The position numbers and the translations under genes are program-made. Of a stretch of 64,000 nucleotides of DNA, positions 32,923-40,736 are shown piece after piece. The DNA lies in NCBI GenBank assembly GCA_016185425.1, contig JACPNQ010000004.1:1-64000 (forward strand), written 5' to 3'. The notes under the pieces were generated by a model, which was not told where the DNA came from, ran no database searches, and saw only the letters and a program-made list of their open reading frames with translations. Within the stretch, counting starts at the first letter, position 1. Each line of letters opens with the position of its first letter. Source of the stretch: Acidobacteriota bacterium. GTDB lineage: Bacteria; Acidobacteriota; Terriglobia; Bryobacterales; Bryobacteraceae.

Positions 32923-34016
32923 GCCAGCCGCTGGAGAATGTGTTTGTCCTGGACTTGTCGCGGGCGGTGGCGGGGCCCCTGTGTACGATGCTGCTCGGCG
33001 ACATGGGCGCGCGCGTTGTGAAGATTGAAGAGGCCGGCGGGGACGAGGCGCGGAGTTGGGGACCGCCATTCGCGGGAGAAGACTCAACCTATTTCCTGGG
33101 GCTGAACAGAAACAAAGAGAGCGCGGTGGTGGATTTGAAGAATGCCGGTGATCTGGCATTCGTGCAGCGGATCGCGGCGCGGGCCGATATTGTCGTCGAG
33201 AATTTTCGGCCCGGAGTGGCGGCGAGGTTGGGGCTGGGTTATGAGGCATTGCGTTCGTTACGGCAGGGGTTAATCTACGGGTCGGTGTCAGGCTTTGGGC
33301 AGGAAGGGCCGGACAAAGATAGGCCCGCGTATGACTTGATTGTGCAGGCGGCAAGCGGGTTGATGTATACCTCTTCCGCGAAAGTCTCGTTCCCGATCGC
33401 CGATGTATTGGCGTCGCTGTATTTGCACCAGGGATTGTTGGGGGCTTTGTATAGACGGCAGTTGACGGGGGAGGGCGCCTATGTCGATGTATCCCTGCTT
33501 GATAGCGTGTTGGCGGCGATGTCCCCATTGACGGCGGCTTCACTGATGGCGGGAATCGATCCGAAGCCGGCGGGAGCGGCTCATGCGAACATCGTGCCGT
33601 ACCAGGTGTTCGATTGCCGTGAGGGGCGGGTGAGTGTCGGCGTTACGAATGAGCGGATTTGGGAGCGGTTTTGCGGAGCGTTGGGGCGGGAGGATTGGCT
33701 GCGCGACGAACGGTATAAGACCAATATTCTGCGGAATACGAATCGCGGAGCGCTGCTCACGGAGTTGGAACCGTTGTTTTTGGAAAAGCCCGCCACGGCG
33801 TGGGAAGCGATCTTGCGAGCCGCGGAGGTGCCGTGTTCCGCGGTGCGTACGGTTGGGGAAGCGTTAGCGGACCCGGCGGTGCGGAGCGTGTGGACGTTGG
33901 AGGACGGGCTGCCGGTGTTTGGGAATCCGATGCGGATGAGCGGGCATGAGCCGCCGATGCGTGCGGTCCCGAAGAGGGGTGAGCAGACGGAGGCGTTGCG
34001 CCTGGAGTTCGCCTAG
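32919..34016 (+). CDS. Class III CoA-transferase (CaiB/BaiF family)
   Basis: 365 residues, typical for the family. Start [33 protein letters not shown] is the family opening (motif '[18 protein letters not shown]'); the catalytic Asp139 lies in [15 protein letters not shown], with [11 protein letters not shown] and [17 protein letters not shown] between. It moves CoA between carboxylic acids through a mixed anhydride on the Asp. Third gene of the methyltransferase operon (ATGA), ending 4 bases into the convergent mutase gene. Substrate unknown; the mutase next door may be chance. Confidence 0.92.
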   Translation: MSQPLENVFVLDLSRAVAGPLCTMLLGDMGARVVKIEEAGGDEARSWGPPFAGEDSTYFLGLNRNKESAVVDLKNAGDLAFVQRIAARADIVVENFRPGVAARLGLGYEALRSLRQGLIYGSVSGFGQEGPDKDRPAYDLIVQAASGLMYTSSAKVSFPIADVLASLYLHQGLLGALYRRQLTGEGAYVDVSLLDSVLAAMSPLTAASLMAGIDPKPAGAAHANIVPYQVFDCREGRVSVGVTNERIWERFCGALGREDWLRDERYKTNILRNTNRGALLTELEPLFLEKPATAWEAILRAAEVPCSAVRTVGEALADPAVRSVWTLEDGLPVFGNPMRMSGHEPPMRAVPKRGEQTEALRLEFA

Positions 34017-35509
34017 CGGTGCTCGCCGAAGACACGGCGGAGCGCGGTGGCGATTTCGCCGACGGTAGCGAGTTCCTTGGCCGCGGTGAGGATGTGCGGC
34101 ATGAGGTTGTCATCGGCGCGCGCGGCCGTTTCGAGACGGGTGAGTGCCGCGTCGACACAGGGCTGGCTGCGTGAGGCGCGGAGATCGCGGAGGCGATCGA
34201 TCTGCTGGCGCTCGATCTCCGGATCAATGCGGAAAACGGGAGCGCTGGCGGGTTCGTCAGCGGTAAACCTGTTCACGCCAACCACGATCTGTTCGACAGA
34301 CTCGACGCGCTGCTGATAGGCGTAGGCGGCGTTGTGGATCTCGGCCTGCTGATAGCCTTCCTCGATCGCGGTCAATGCACCGCCCATTGCGTCGATTTTG
34401 GCGATGTAGGCGAGGGCCTCGCTTTCCAGGCGATCGGTCATCGATTCAACGACGTAACTACCGCCGAAGGGGTCGGGGTGGGCGGCTACACCGGATTCGT
34501 GCGCGATTACCTGCTGCGTGCGGAGCGCAAGTGTCGCGGCGGCCTCGGTCGGGAGGCCGACCGCTTCGTCCATGGCATTGGTATGAAGGCTCTGTGTGCC
34601 ACCAAGGACGGCCGCCAGAGCTTGGATAGTGGTGCGGACAGTGTTGACCTCGGGCTGCTGGGCCTGGAGGGAGGAGCCCGCTGTTTGCGTATGAAAACGA
34701 AGAAGAAGTGACTTGGGATCCCTGGCGTGGAAACGGTCGCGGAGGAGATGAGCGTAGATACGGCGAGCGGCGCGGAACTTGGCGATCTCCTCCAGAAAGT
34801 CATTGTGGGCGTTGAAGAAAAAGCTAAGGCGGGGCGCGAAGGCGTCGATAGATTGACCCGCTTTCAGGGCGGCCTCGATATAGGCGATGGCGTTAGAGAG
34901 GGTGAAGGCGATCTCCTGAGCGGCAGTGGAGCCGGCTTCGCGGATGTGATAGCCGCTGATGGAGATAGTGTTCCACTCGGGAACCTCGCGAGCCGCCCAT
35001 GCGAAGACATCGGTGATAATGCGCATAGCCGGCCGCGGGGGATAGATGTACGTGCCGCGGGCGATGTATTCCTTGAGAATGTCGTTCTGGATAGTACCGC
35101 TTAGCTTTGCGCGGTTAGCACCCTGCGCATCGGCGACCAGCACATAGAGGGCGAGGAGCGTGCTGGCGGTGGAGTTGATGGTCATGGAGGTGGAGACCTG
35201 GTCGAGGCGGATACCGTCGAAGAGGAGCTCCATGTCTTTGAGGGAACCGATGGCCACGCCGACGCGGCCGACCTCGCCGGCAGCGAGAGGATGATCGGCA
35301 TCAAGGCCTAGTTGCGTGGGGAGGTCGAAGGCGACAGAGAGCCCCGTAATGCCTTGCGAGAGGAGATAGCGGTAGCGCCGATTGCTTTCGCTGGCGGTAC
35401 CGAACCCGGCATACTGCCGCATCGTCCAAAGACGTTTGCGGTACATATCCGGGTAAATCCCGCGTGTAAATGGGAACTCTCCGGGTTGGTCCGCGCTGTG
35501 TTCCGCCAT
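34013..35509 (-). CDS. Methylmalonyl-CoA mutase, catalytic (TIM-barrel) subunit
   Basis: 498 residues. The chain follows the mutase barrel: [112 protein letters not shown]-like [10 protein letters not shown]. It stops at RRVFGEHR, before the C-terminal B12-binding domain of full-length mutases, so it belongs to the split type that needs a separate DxHxxG corrinoid subunit; none is in the window. Converts (R)-methylmalonyl-CoA and succinyl-CoA, or a related branched acyl-CoA. Preceded by a small membrane protein gene 11 bases upstream. Confidence 0.92.
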   Translation of the reverse strand: MAEHSADQPGEFPFTRGIYPDMYRKRLWTMRQYAGFGTASESNRRYRYLLSQGITGLSVAFDLPTQLGLDADHPLAAGEVGRVGVAIGSLKDMELLFDGIRLDQVSTSMTINSTASTLLALYVLVADAQGANRAKLSGTIQNDILKEYIARGTYIYPPRPAMRIITDVFAWAAREVPEWNTISISGYHIREAGSTAAQEIAFTLSNAIAYIEAALKAGQSIDAFAPRLSFFFNAHNDFLEEIAKFRAARRIYAHLLRDRFHARDPKSLLLRFHTQTAGSSLQAQQPEVNTVRTTIQALAAVLGGTQSLHTNAMDEAVGLPTEAAATLALRTQQVIAHESGVAAHPDPFGGSYVVESMTDRLESEALAYIAKIDAMGGALTAIEEGYQQAEIHNAAYAYQQRVESVEQIVVGVNRFTADEPASAPVFRIDPEIERQQIDRLRDLRASRSQPCVDAALTRLETAARADDNLMPHILTAAKELATVGEIATALRRVFGEHR

Positions 35510-35520
35510 GAGAATAGAGG

Positions 35521-35811
35521 TTAGGACTGGGTGCGCGAGATCTTCTTTGCCCGGAGGAATGAGAAGACAGCGAACGAAAGCATCGTGACCAAGAACAGGC
35601 TCGACAGAATGAGGCGGAAGAGGCGCTCCGGCTCACCGTCAAATTCTTTCCAGGAATTGTAGACCTTGGGCGCGGCCGGAATCGCGAAACAGATGAAAAC
35701 AAATGCGATCATCTCGTTCCAAAGGATGCGCAACGGACGCATGATGCCCGGCAAAACGTGAGAAAGAAACTTTCGGCCCAGCGAAAACATCGAAGAGATA
35801 ACCGACTTCAA
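35521..35811 (-). CDS. Small two-helix membrane protein
   Basis: 96 residues with two membrane segments ([38 protein letters not shown]), a basic N-terminus and a basic C-terminal tail ([10 protein letters not shown]). Lies 11 bases before the mutase gene on the same strand, so probably co-transcribed, though a functional link is not evident. No family recognised; positive-inside rule suggests both ends face the cytoplasm. Confidence 0.7.
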   Translation of the reverse strand: MKSVISSMFSLGRKFLSHVLPGIMRPLRILWNEMIAFVFICFAIPAAPKVYNSWKEFDGEPERLFRLILSSLFLVTMLSFAVFSFLRAKKISRTQS

Positions 35812-35895
35812 TTATATGGCAACCCTCACGAAGTACGCGGTAACTGCCGATAGGAATAGGCGAAGGTTCCCCCGGTGGTATCCTGAGGGCGTACG

Positions 35896-36258
35896 ATGCA
35901 GGCGTGGACAAAGAAAGGCTTTCATTTGGACGACCGGTTGAAAGAGCTGATGCAGGACCTGGGAAATGCGATCAATGAATCCCTGTCCGATTCTGACCGG
36001 ATCGCGGAAGCGATCGGCGAGATCAAGCGGGCTGGGTATGACGTGTTTCTTGTGCTCGAAGCAACCATTGGGTTCAACAAGCGTGAAGAAGGCGACGGGG
36101 AAGAAGTGGAAGCGGCTCCGGAGGTTGCGACAGAGCTTTCTACCAGCCAGCCTGAGCCAAAGAAACGTTTGCGCTCCGGAAAGCTCTCCTGGACGTCGCA
36201 GGATCAGAAGTTTCTGCGGGCGCTGAAGATTTCGCTGGACGACGAGTCAGCCAAGTAG
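35896..36258 (+). CDS. Hypothetical helical cytoplasmic protein
   Basis: 120 residues. N-terminal ~65 residues are helical (LDDRLKELMQDLGNAINESLSDSDRIAEAIGEIKRAGYDVFLVLEATIGF, i.e. helices around 'LKELMQDLGNAINESL' and 'RIAEAIGEIKRAGYDVFLVLE'), a Glu/Pro-rich linker follows, then a basic segment SGKLSWTSQDQKFLRALKISL. Coding looks real: no shadowing gene and a protein-like composition. No family recognised. Confidence 0.65.
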   Translation: MQAWTKKGFHLDDRLKELMQDLGNAINESLSDSDRIAEAIGEIKRAGYDVFLVLEATIGFNKREEGDGEEVEAAPEVATELSTSQPEPKKRLRSGKLSWTSQDQKFLRALKISLDDESAK

Positions 36259-36264
36259 CGCGCT

Positions 36265-37293
36265 TTAGAGAAGCTCTTGATACGCATCCCACGTGGCGTC
36301 GACTGCGCGGGTCCAAGTGAAGTTTTTTACGCGTTCGCGGCCGCGCTTGATGAGTTCATGCCGCAATCCCGGCTGGTCCATCAGCGTCTGCAAAGTGTGA
36401 GTAAGATCGGCAGCGTCGGTTGGATCCACATGCATGGCGGCCTCCCCGGAGACTTCGACCAGCGCGGAACGATCCGATGTAACAACCGGAATGTCCCACG
36501 CCATTGCCTCAATGACGGGGATGCCAAACCCTTCATCAAGAGAAGGAAACGCGAAGAGGGACGCGCGGCGGTAGAGGTGGTGAAGGGCAACATTCGTAAC
36601 GTAACCGGTGACTTCGATGTCCATGCAGCGCGGGCTGTTGCGTATCCGCTCCATAATCTCTTCGCCGCCGAATCCGGTAGCACCGGCAAGGACGAGCTTC
36701 CAGCCGGGCCTGGTGTGCTCGAAGGCCTCGACGAGGCGGGCAGTGTTCTTTCGCTTCTGGATAGAGCCTACCGAGAGCACGATCTGTTCGCGTTCCGCCG
36801 CGCCCGGCGTTTCCGAAGGTGGGTGGACGCCGTGGTGGACGACGCGGAGGCGCGCCTTCGGCACCCTAAGAAGCGATTCCACTTGCGACGCGGTGAATGC
36901 GGAGACACACAGGACCAGATCCGACCGTTCGGCGGCTTGCCGCGCCTGCGTGGCGAAGCGTTCCCGGAACTCGGGCGTGGAATAGTCACCGGTCAGAACG
37001 AAGAGGTCATGGAACGTAGTCACGCAGCGGCGGGTAGGCGCGGCTGGCACGCGCTGGTTCAGGCCGTGGAAGAGGTCGTGGGGCGGAAGCCAGGATTCCG
37101 TGAACGGCCAGCGTGAGGCGCCGGAGGGCAATGTTGACCGGAACGACTTCAGGAACTTGTGCGATCGATAGCAGAACCGGTAGCCTGCATCGGGATGGCG
37201 CTCCACCAGGCCGTGGCTGATTTCCCGACAGTAAACGCCGACGCCGGTAAGTTCCGAGCCTACGCCGTAAGTGGCGTCGAGAGCGATGCGCAC
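36265..37293 (-). CDS. Glycosyltransferase family 4
   Basis: 342 residues from GTG 37293 (VRIALDATYGVG); the longer frame to 37677 runs through the preceding gene. GT-B fold: N-domain with TGVGVYCREISHGL and FHDLFVLTGDYSTPEF; C-domain with VLSVGSIQKRKNTARLVEAF, WKLVLAGATGFGGEEI, VTGYVTNVALHHLYRRASLFAFPSLDEGFGIPVIEAMA (the retaining EX7E motif 'EGFGIPVIE'). Transfers a sugar from a nucleotide donor, likely mannose- or glucose-type, onto a glycan. Third gene of an operon behind a sigma-54 activator and a response-regulator-like gene, so the operon may control envelope polysaccharide. Confidence 0.9.
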   Translation of the reverse strand: MRIALDATYGVGSELTGVGVYCREISHGLVERHPDAGYRFCYRSHKFLKSFRSTLPSGASRWPFTESWLPPHDLFHGLNQRVPAAPTRRCVTTFHDLFVLTGDYSTPEFRERFATQARQAAERSDLVLCVSAFTASQVESLLRVPKARLRVVHHGVHPPSETPGAAEREQIVLSVGSIQKRKNTARLVEAFEHTRPGWKLVLAGATGFGGEEIMERIRNSPRCMDIEVTGYVTNVALHHLYRRASLFAFPSLDEGFGIPVIEAMAWDIPVVTSDRSALVEVSGEAAMHVDPTDAADLTHTLQTLMDQPGLRHELIKRGRERVKNFTWTRAVDATWDAYQELL

Positions 37294-37297
37294 CGGC

Positions 37298-38200
37298 CTA
37301 TTCTTGCATGGCAGCCAGCCGGGACGGCACGCACAGAAGATCGGCCAGCGAATCGGCGGCATCGCTGAGACTCCACTCACAGGCTTCGTATTCAAGCGGA
37401 GGGGTATCGGACTGGCGTCCGATGCGTTGCTCCACCCATCGAACAGTGCGGCCTTGCAGAGGATCCTGTGAAGAGGCCGGGCTGAGGGAAAGCGCGGCAA
37501 ACTGTTTCGCGCCTGTACGAGCGAGGAGATCGGCGTCCGGAAAGAGATCGCGCAACATCTCGCCGGTTTCAATGAGCGCCATATCGCGCGCTTGCGCGCC
37601 AAAGATATCTTCCATGCGGCCGTAGCCGGTGAGCGTGATGACGGAAAGGCGGGCGGGTTTACCCCAACGGGCCGCAAGCCGGCGAACCGTTTCGCCCAGG
37701 TAAAGGAATCCGGCGCGGGATGTGAGACCGGTGAGATCGTCGGTGCCTGGCATCTCTTCGCGAGCGAGCAGTGCCTGGTGATGCTCGAAGGCCGCGCGCA
37801 GAGTGCGGGCTAGCGGCAGGCAGTCGATGTCCTCCTTCAGGAGGTAGCCGGCGGCCCCTTCGCGCATCGCGGTGAGCGCGAGCGGTTCCTCCTCACGCGA
37901 AGTTAAGATGACGAATGGTACGGCGGGAGCGATGTCGCGAAGACGGAGGAACGGATGGAGGGCGGCAGTTCCGCCGGCGCTCAGGTCCAGGAGTATGAGG
38001 TCGTAGTTTTCCGAAGCGACGGAAGCGATCGCCTCGTCAAGCGTTTCGGCATGAAAGAGTTCGACCGAACGGCCCAAACGGTTTTCGTGCGGGCGCTCCT
38101 CGAGTTCGTCCAGCGCTTCTTGAATAAGCCCGGCATCCCACGCGTCGCTTTCGACCAGCAAGAGACGAGTTCTCAATCTTTCACCCGTAGACATAGCCAT
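37298..38200 (-). CDS. Response regulator receiver with degenerate GGDEF domain
   Basis: 300 residues. Residues ~10-140 are a receiver with phosphoacceptor Asp72 (LILLDLSAGG), Thr/Ser in VILTSRE and Lys in YLLKEDID. Residues ~150-295 follow the GGDEF fold (TDDLTGLTSRAGFLYLGETVRRLAARWG, LSVITLTGYGRMEDIFGAQARDMAL), but the active motif reads GAKQF (230-234) in place of GGDEF, and the N-terminal half-site also deviates. It therefore cannot make c-di-GMP and may bind GTP or act as a phosphorylation-driven switch. Lies between a sigma-54 activator and a glycosyltransferase on one transcript. Confidence 0.88.
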   Translation of the reverse strand: MAMSTGERLRTRLLLVESDAWDAGLIQEALDELEERPHENRLGRSVELFHAETLDEAIASVASENYDLILLDLSAGGTAALHPFLRLRDIAPAVPFVILTSREEEPLALTAMREGAAGYLLKEDIDCLPLARTLRAAFEHHQALLAREEMPGTDDLTGLTSRAGFLYLGETVRRLAARWGKPARLSVITLTGYGRMEDIFGAQARDMALIETGEMLRDLFPDADLLARTGAKQFAALSLSPASSQDPLQGRTVRWVEQRIGRQSDTPPLEYEACEWSLSDAADSLADLLCVPSRLAAMQE

Positions 38201-38237
38201 AACCTGTTGAGGTAGTGGCGGACAGGGAGAGAATTTC

Positions 38238-39278
38238 TCACACCGCCATCTGATATTCCTTCAGCTTGCGGTAGAGGGTTGTGCGCCCTATACCGAGGAG
38301 GCCGGCGGCCATGTGCCGGTCGCCCTTCGTGTACTCGAGGGCATGGATGATGGCGCGGCGTTCCATTTCCGTAAGGGGGAGGATGGGGGAGCCCGTAAAA
38401 CGGGGATCGATAGCGTGGCCAGGCGCGGCGGCAGCGGCGGTAATGCCGCTGTGGAATGAACTGGCGCCCACGGCAGCGGTCATCGCGATGCCAGGACCGC
38501 GGCGGGCATGGAGATGATTCTGAACCGGCGACGGCATGTCGTTGACATGAAGCAGCGGGCCGGTTCGGACGGCGACCAGTTGCTGGATCATGTTTTCGAG
38601 TTCACGAACGTTTCCCGGCCAGTCGTAGCTGAGCATCGCGTCCATGGCATCCTGCGTAAACGTGTGGCACGATCCGTATTTGGAGAGGAAGTGCTGCATC
38701 AGGAGCGGAATGTCTTCCTTGCGCTCACGAAGCGGCGCCAGGCGGACGGTAACGACGTTGAGGCGGTAATACAAATCGCGGCGGAAGGTTCCCTTCTCCA
38801 CTTCCTTGAGCAGGTCGCGATTCGTCGCGGCGATAATCCGGAAATCGGAGCGTTTGGTCTGCAACGAACCGACCGGCCGGAACTCTTTTTCCTGCAGAAC
38901 GCGGAGCAGCTTGGCCTGGAGGTCGAGCGGGAGCTCGCCGATTTCGTCGAAGAAGGCTGTGCCCCCATTGGCGGCTTCAATGAGACCAATCTTGGCGTTC
39001 ACCGCGCCCGTGAAAGATCCCTTGGCGTGGCCGAAGAGCTCGCTCTCCATCAAAGGGCCGACGAAAGAGGAGCAATCGATGGTGACGAAGGGTCCGACGG
39101 GATTCGCCGCATGGATAGACCGGGCGACTACCTCCTTGCCCGTTCCCGTCTCGCCGAGGATCAGGGCTGGCCAGCGGCCGCTGGCGAGTTTGTCAACCAT
39201 CCGTTGGACATGACGCAGGCGGGGGGAATTCCCGACCAGGGCGGGTTCAGAGGCGAGAGGCTGATTGAAAAGTGCCAT
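38238..39278 (-). CDS. Sigma-54-dependent activator (AAA+ and Fis domains, no sensor domain)
   Basis: 346 residues. The AAA+ domain starts almost at the N-terminus: Walker A GETGTGKE (42-49), the sigma-54 contact loop GSFTGA (87-92, a known variant of GAFTGA), Walker B GGTAFFDE (Asp111-Glu112), sensor I AATNRDL, and arginine region FRRDLYYRLNV; then LSYDWPGNVRELENMIQQL. After an Ala/Gly/Pro linker a Fis-type helix-turn-helix ends the protein (ERRAIIHALEYTKGDRHMAAGLLGIGRTTLYRKL, i.e. 'MAAGLLGIGRTTLYRKL'). Lacks a receiver or other N-terminal control domain, so the next gene (receiver) may act on it in trans. First gene of the operon. Confidence 0.94.
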   Translation of the reverse strand: MALFNQPLASEPALVGNSPRLRHVQRMVDKLASGRWPALILGETGTGKEVVARSIHAANPVGPFVTIDCSSFVGPLMESELFGHAKGSFTGAVNAKIGLIEAANGGTAFFDEIGELPLDLQAKLLRVLQEKEFRPVGSLQTKRSDFRIIAATNRDLLKEVEKGTFRRDLYYRLNVVTVRLAPLRERKEDIPLLMQHFLSKYGSCHTFTQDAMDAMLSYDWPGNVRELENMIQQLVAVRTGPLLHVNDMPSPVQNHLHARRGPGIAMTAAVGASSFHSGITAAAAAPGHAIDPRFTGSPILPLTEMERRAIIHALEYTKGDRHMAAGLLGIGRTTLYRKLKEYQMAV

Positions 39279-39463
39279 GAAGGTGTCCGTTTTGGGGGCA
39301 ACTCCGCGAAGGCCAGCGGAGATGCCTCATAGATGTAGTGGGAGACGGTAGAGATAAATCTACGCTGAAATGAAAATTTTCTGTAGACCGCAGGGGTAGA
39401 GTGTGGGTGGAATTGATGAGGCGATATATACCCGCGCCTGGGGGTATGCCGGATTAAGTAACC

Positions 39464-40126
39464 TTATTCGGCGTCCCAGGGGACGATGAAGGCGTTGGGG
39501 AATTTTTCCCGGAGGCGTTCGAGGATCCGCTGCGCGGCGGCGGGCGTGGATTCGCGGCCGACAAGAACGCGCCATGCCGCCGCGTGACCACCCTTGGGAT
39601 TCGCGGAGCGATAGCGAATCTCAACGTCCTTAAAGTCTGGAGTGAGCTGCCGCTGCAGCGACTCGGCTCGCGGCTTGGCGGAAAGGGAGCTGACCTGCAC
39701 GGCGAAATGTTTGCCGCGGAGGTAATCCTTCGGGGGAGGGATGACCGTGATGCGGACCTTCGCGGTGCCGGAGCGGATGAGATCGATGTCGCGAGCGGCC
39801 GCGCGCGAGAGATCGATGATGCGTCCCTTGACGAAGGGACCGCGATCGACGATGCGCACTTCCGTCTCCGACTTTGTATCGAGGCGACGTACTCGCACCC
39901 ATGTCTCAAATGGAAGAGCGGGATGCGCGGCGGTGAATTTCTCCATATCGAAAATCTCTCCATTCGCCGCGCGGCGTCCGTGATACGGCTCGCCGTACCA
40001 ACTCGCGATGCCTTCTTCAGTGGAACCGATGCGCGCAACGGGAACTCGCGCGGGAGCTCTTCGCGTACCGCACGCGGAGAGACTCGAGAGGACGATGAGG
40101 AGAGCGATGAGATGCGGCGCGCGCAC
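39464..40126 (-). CDS. rlpA: RlpA-family septal-ring lipoprotein with SPOR domain
   Basis: 220 residues if GTG 40126 is used; then the protein starts with a lipoprotein signal (RAPHLIALLIVLSSLSAC, lipobox LSAC). ATG 40273 would put 50 atypical basic residues before the signal. The double-psi-barrel domain follows: EEGIASWYGEPYHGRRAANGEIFD, VRVRRLDTKSETEVRIVDRGPFVKGRIIDLSRAAA (motifs 'ASWYG', 'NGE.FD', 'DRGPF..GR.IDLS'), then a C-terminal SPOR domain (FAVQVSSLSAKPRAESLQRQL ... AAWRVLVG). RlpA proteins cleave or bind denuded peptidoglycan at division sites. Confidence 0.88.
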   Translation of the reverse strand: MRAPHLIALLIVLSSLSACGTRRAPARVPVARIGSTEEGIASWYGEPYHGRRAANGEIFDMEKFTAAHPALPFETWVRVRRLDTKSETEVRIVDRGPFVKGRIIDLSRAAARDIDLIRSGTAKVRITVIPPPKDYLRGKHFAVQVSSLSAKPRAESLQRQLTPDFKDVEIRYRSANPKGGHAAAWRVLVGRESTPAAAQRILERLREKFPNAFIVPWDAE

Positions 40127-40366
40127 GGGAGAGGAGGCTCGATGAGAGCTCGATCGGGTATCGCGTGCAAAATATTTTTTTGAACGCGTGCGAAGCGAGG
40201 AGAGCGCGCGAGCAAGCGCGGCGATTTCTGACGATGTGCGTGGAAGGCCCATGTTTATTGGTTCAAAATGCATCGCGACTCATCAAACATTTTCGCGCAT
40301 CTGCGTTTTTTTCGCTTTGCTCCTTTGCTAGACGTAGTTTGGCGCATCTTGCGCTTCACTTTTTTC

Positions 40367-40395
40367 TTGACTTGCATCGCAAACAAATTTATATA
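40367..40395 (+). promoter_or_regulatory. Strong sigma-70-type promoter of the histone-like gene
   Basis: TTGACT (40367-40372), exactly 17 bases, then TATATA (40390-40395), embedded in AT-rich DNA. Start would be near 40402, leaving a ~54-base leader with a hairpin and a ribosome site AGGGAGA. Confidence 0.7.
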
Positions 40396-40406
40396 TGGGA
40401 CACGCT

Positions 40407-40434
40407 GCGATCTCCAAGGAGATCGCGATTTTTT
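40407..40434 (+). terminator. Attenuator-like hairpin with T-run in the leader
   Basis: GCGATCTCC-AA-GGAGATCGC (40407-40426) is a perfect 9-bp inverted repeat (in RNA a stem of 7-8 bp), followed after GA by six T residues (40429-40434). This is the form of an intrinsic terminator, but it stands before the coding region, 22 bases upstream of ATG 40456. Confidence 0.6.
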
Positions 40435-40455
40435 GATGTTAGGGAGAATCACTCG

Positions 40456-40596
40456 ATGAAATACGCTACCGCCAAGAAGGCCGCTCCGGCAAAGAAAGCC
40501 CCGGCCAAGAAGGCAGCTGCTAAGAAGGCTCCGGCCAAGAAGGCTGCTGCCAAGAAGGCTCCGGCCAAGAAAAAGGCTGCTGCTAAGAAAAAGTAA
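40456..40596 (+). CDS. Histone H1-like Lys/Ala/Pro-rich nucleoid protein
   Basis: 46 residues made almost only of K, A and P in repeats of AAAKKAPAKK / AAPAKKAPAKK. Such proteins resemble the C-terminal tail of histone H1 (as in HctB/AlgP-type bacterial proteins) and bind DNA without sequence preference. Ribosome site AGGGAGA and a strong promoter make it a real, probably highly expressed gene. The coding repeat (unit CCGGCCAAGAAGGC) makes it prone to length change. No globular domain. Confidence 0.85.
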   Translation: MKYATAKKAAPAKKAPAKKAAAKKAPAKKAAAKKAPAKKKAAAKKK

Positions 40597-40643
40597 CCGT
40601 GGCTCCCCGATAGGGGAACGCGAATAGCCAGTAGTAAACGACA

Positions 40644-40674
40644 GGCCCCGGGCAACCGGGGCCGAATCGTTTTT
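40644..40674 (+). terminator. Probable terminator after the histone-like gene
   Basis: GGCCCCGG-GCAA-CCGGGGCC (40644-40663) is a perfect 8-bp stem with a GNRA tetraloop. A run of five T (40670-40674) follows after six bases, a longer gap than ideal. Confidence 0.6.
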
Positions 40675-40736
40675 AGGCATCTATTTTTTGCGCAGGCGAT
40701 TCGCTTTGCGCGCGCGACACGATATACTCGGTCGCC

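Larger units (their letters stand above)
40127..40455. other. T-rich regulatory region before the histone-like gene (329 bp)
   Basis: No gene supported if rlpA starts at 40126. The plus strand is unusually T-rich (40296-40370), and contains GCGCA-TCT-TGCGC at 40342-40354. The right part has a strong promoter and a hairpin with T-run, described separately. Confidence 0.5.

Noticed and set aside
38667-38682. TGGCAC on the plus strand near 38667 considered as a sigma-54 promoter element
   Set aside because: No TTGC at the required distance, and it lies within the activator coding region.
38508-39332. 274-codon plus-strand open frame antisense to the sigma-54 activator
   Set aside because: The minus strand has all AAA+ motifs; this frame has none.
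40456-40596. Short tandem DNA repeats considered as a CRISPR array
   Set aside because: The repeat is the coding repeat of the Lys/Ala/Pro protein; there are no spacers.
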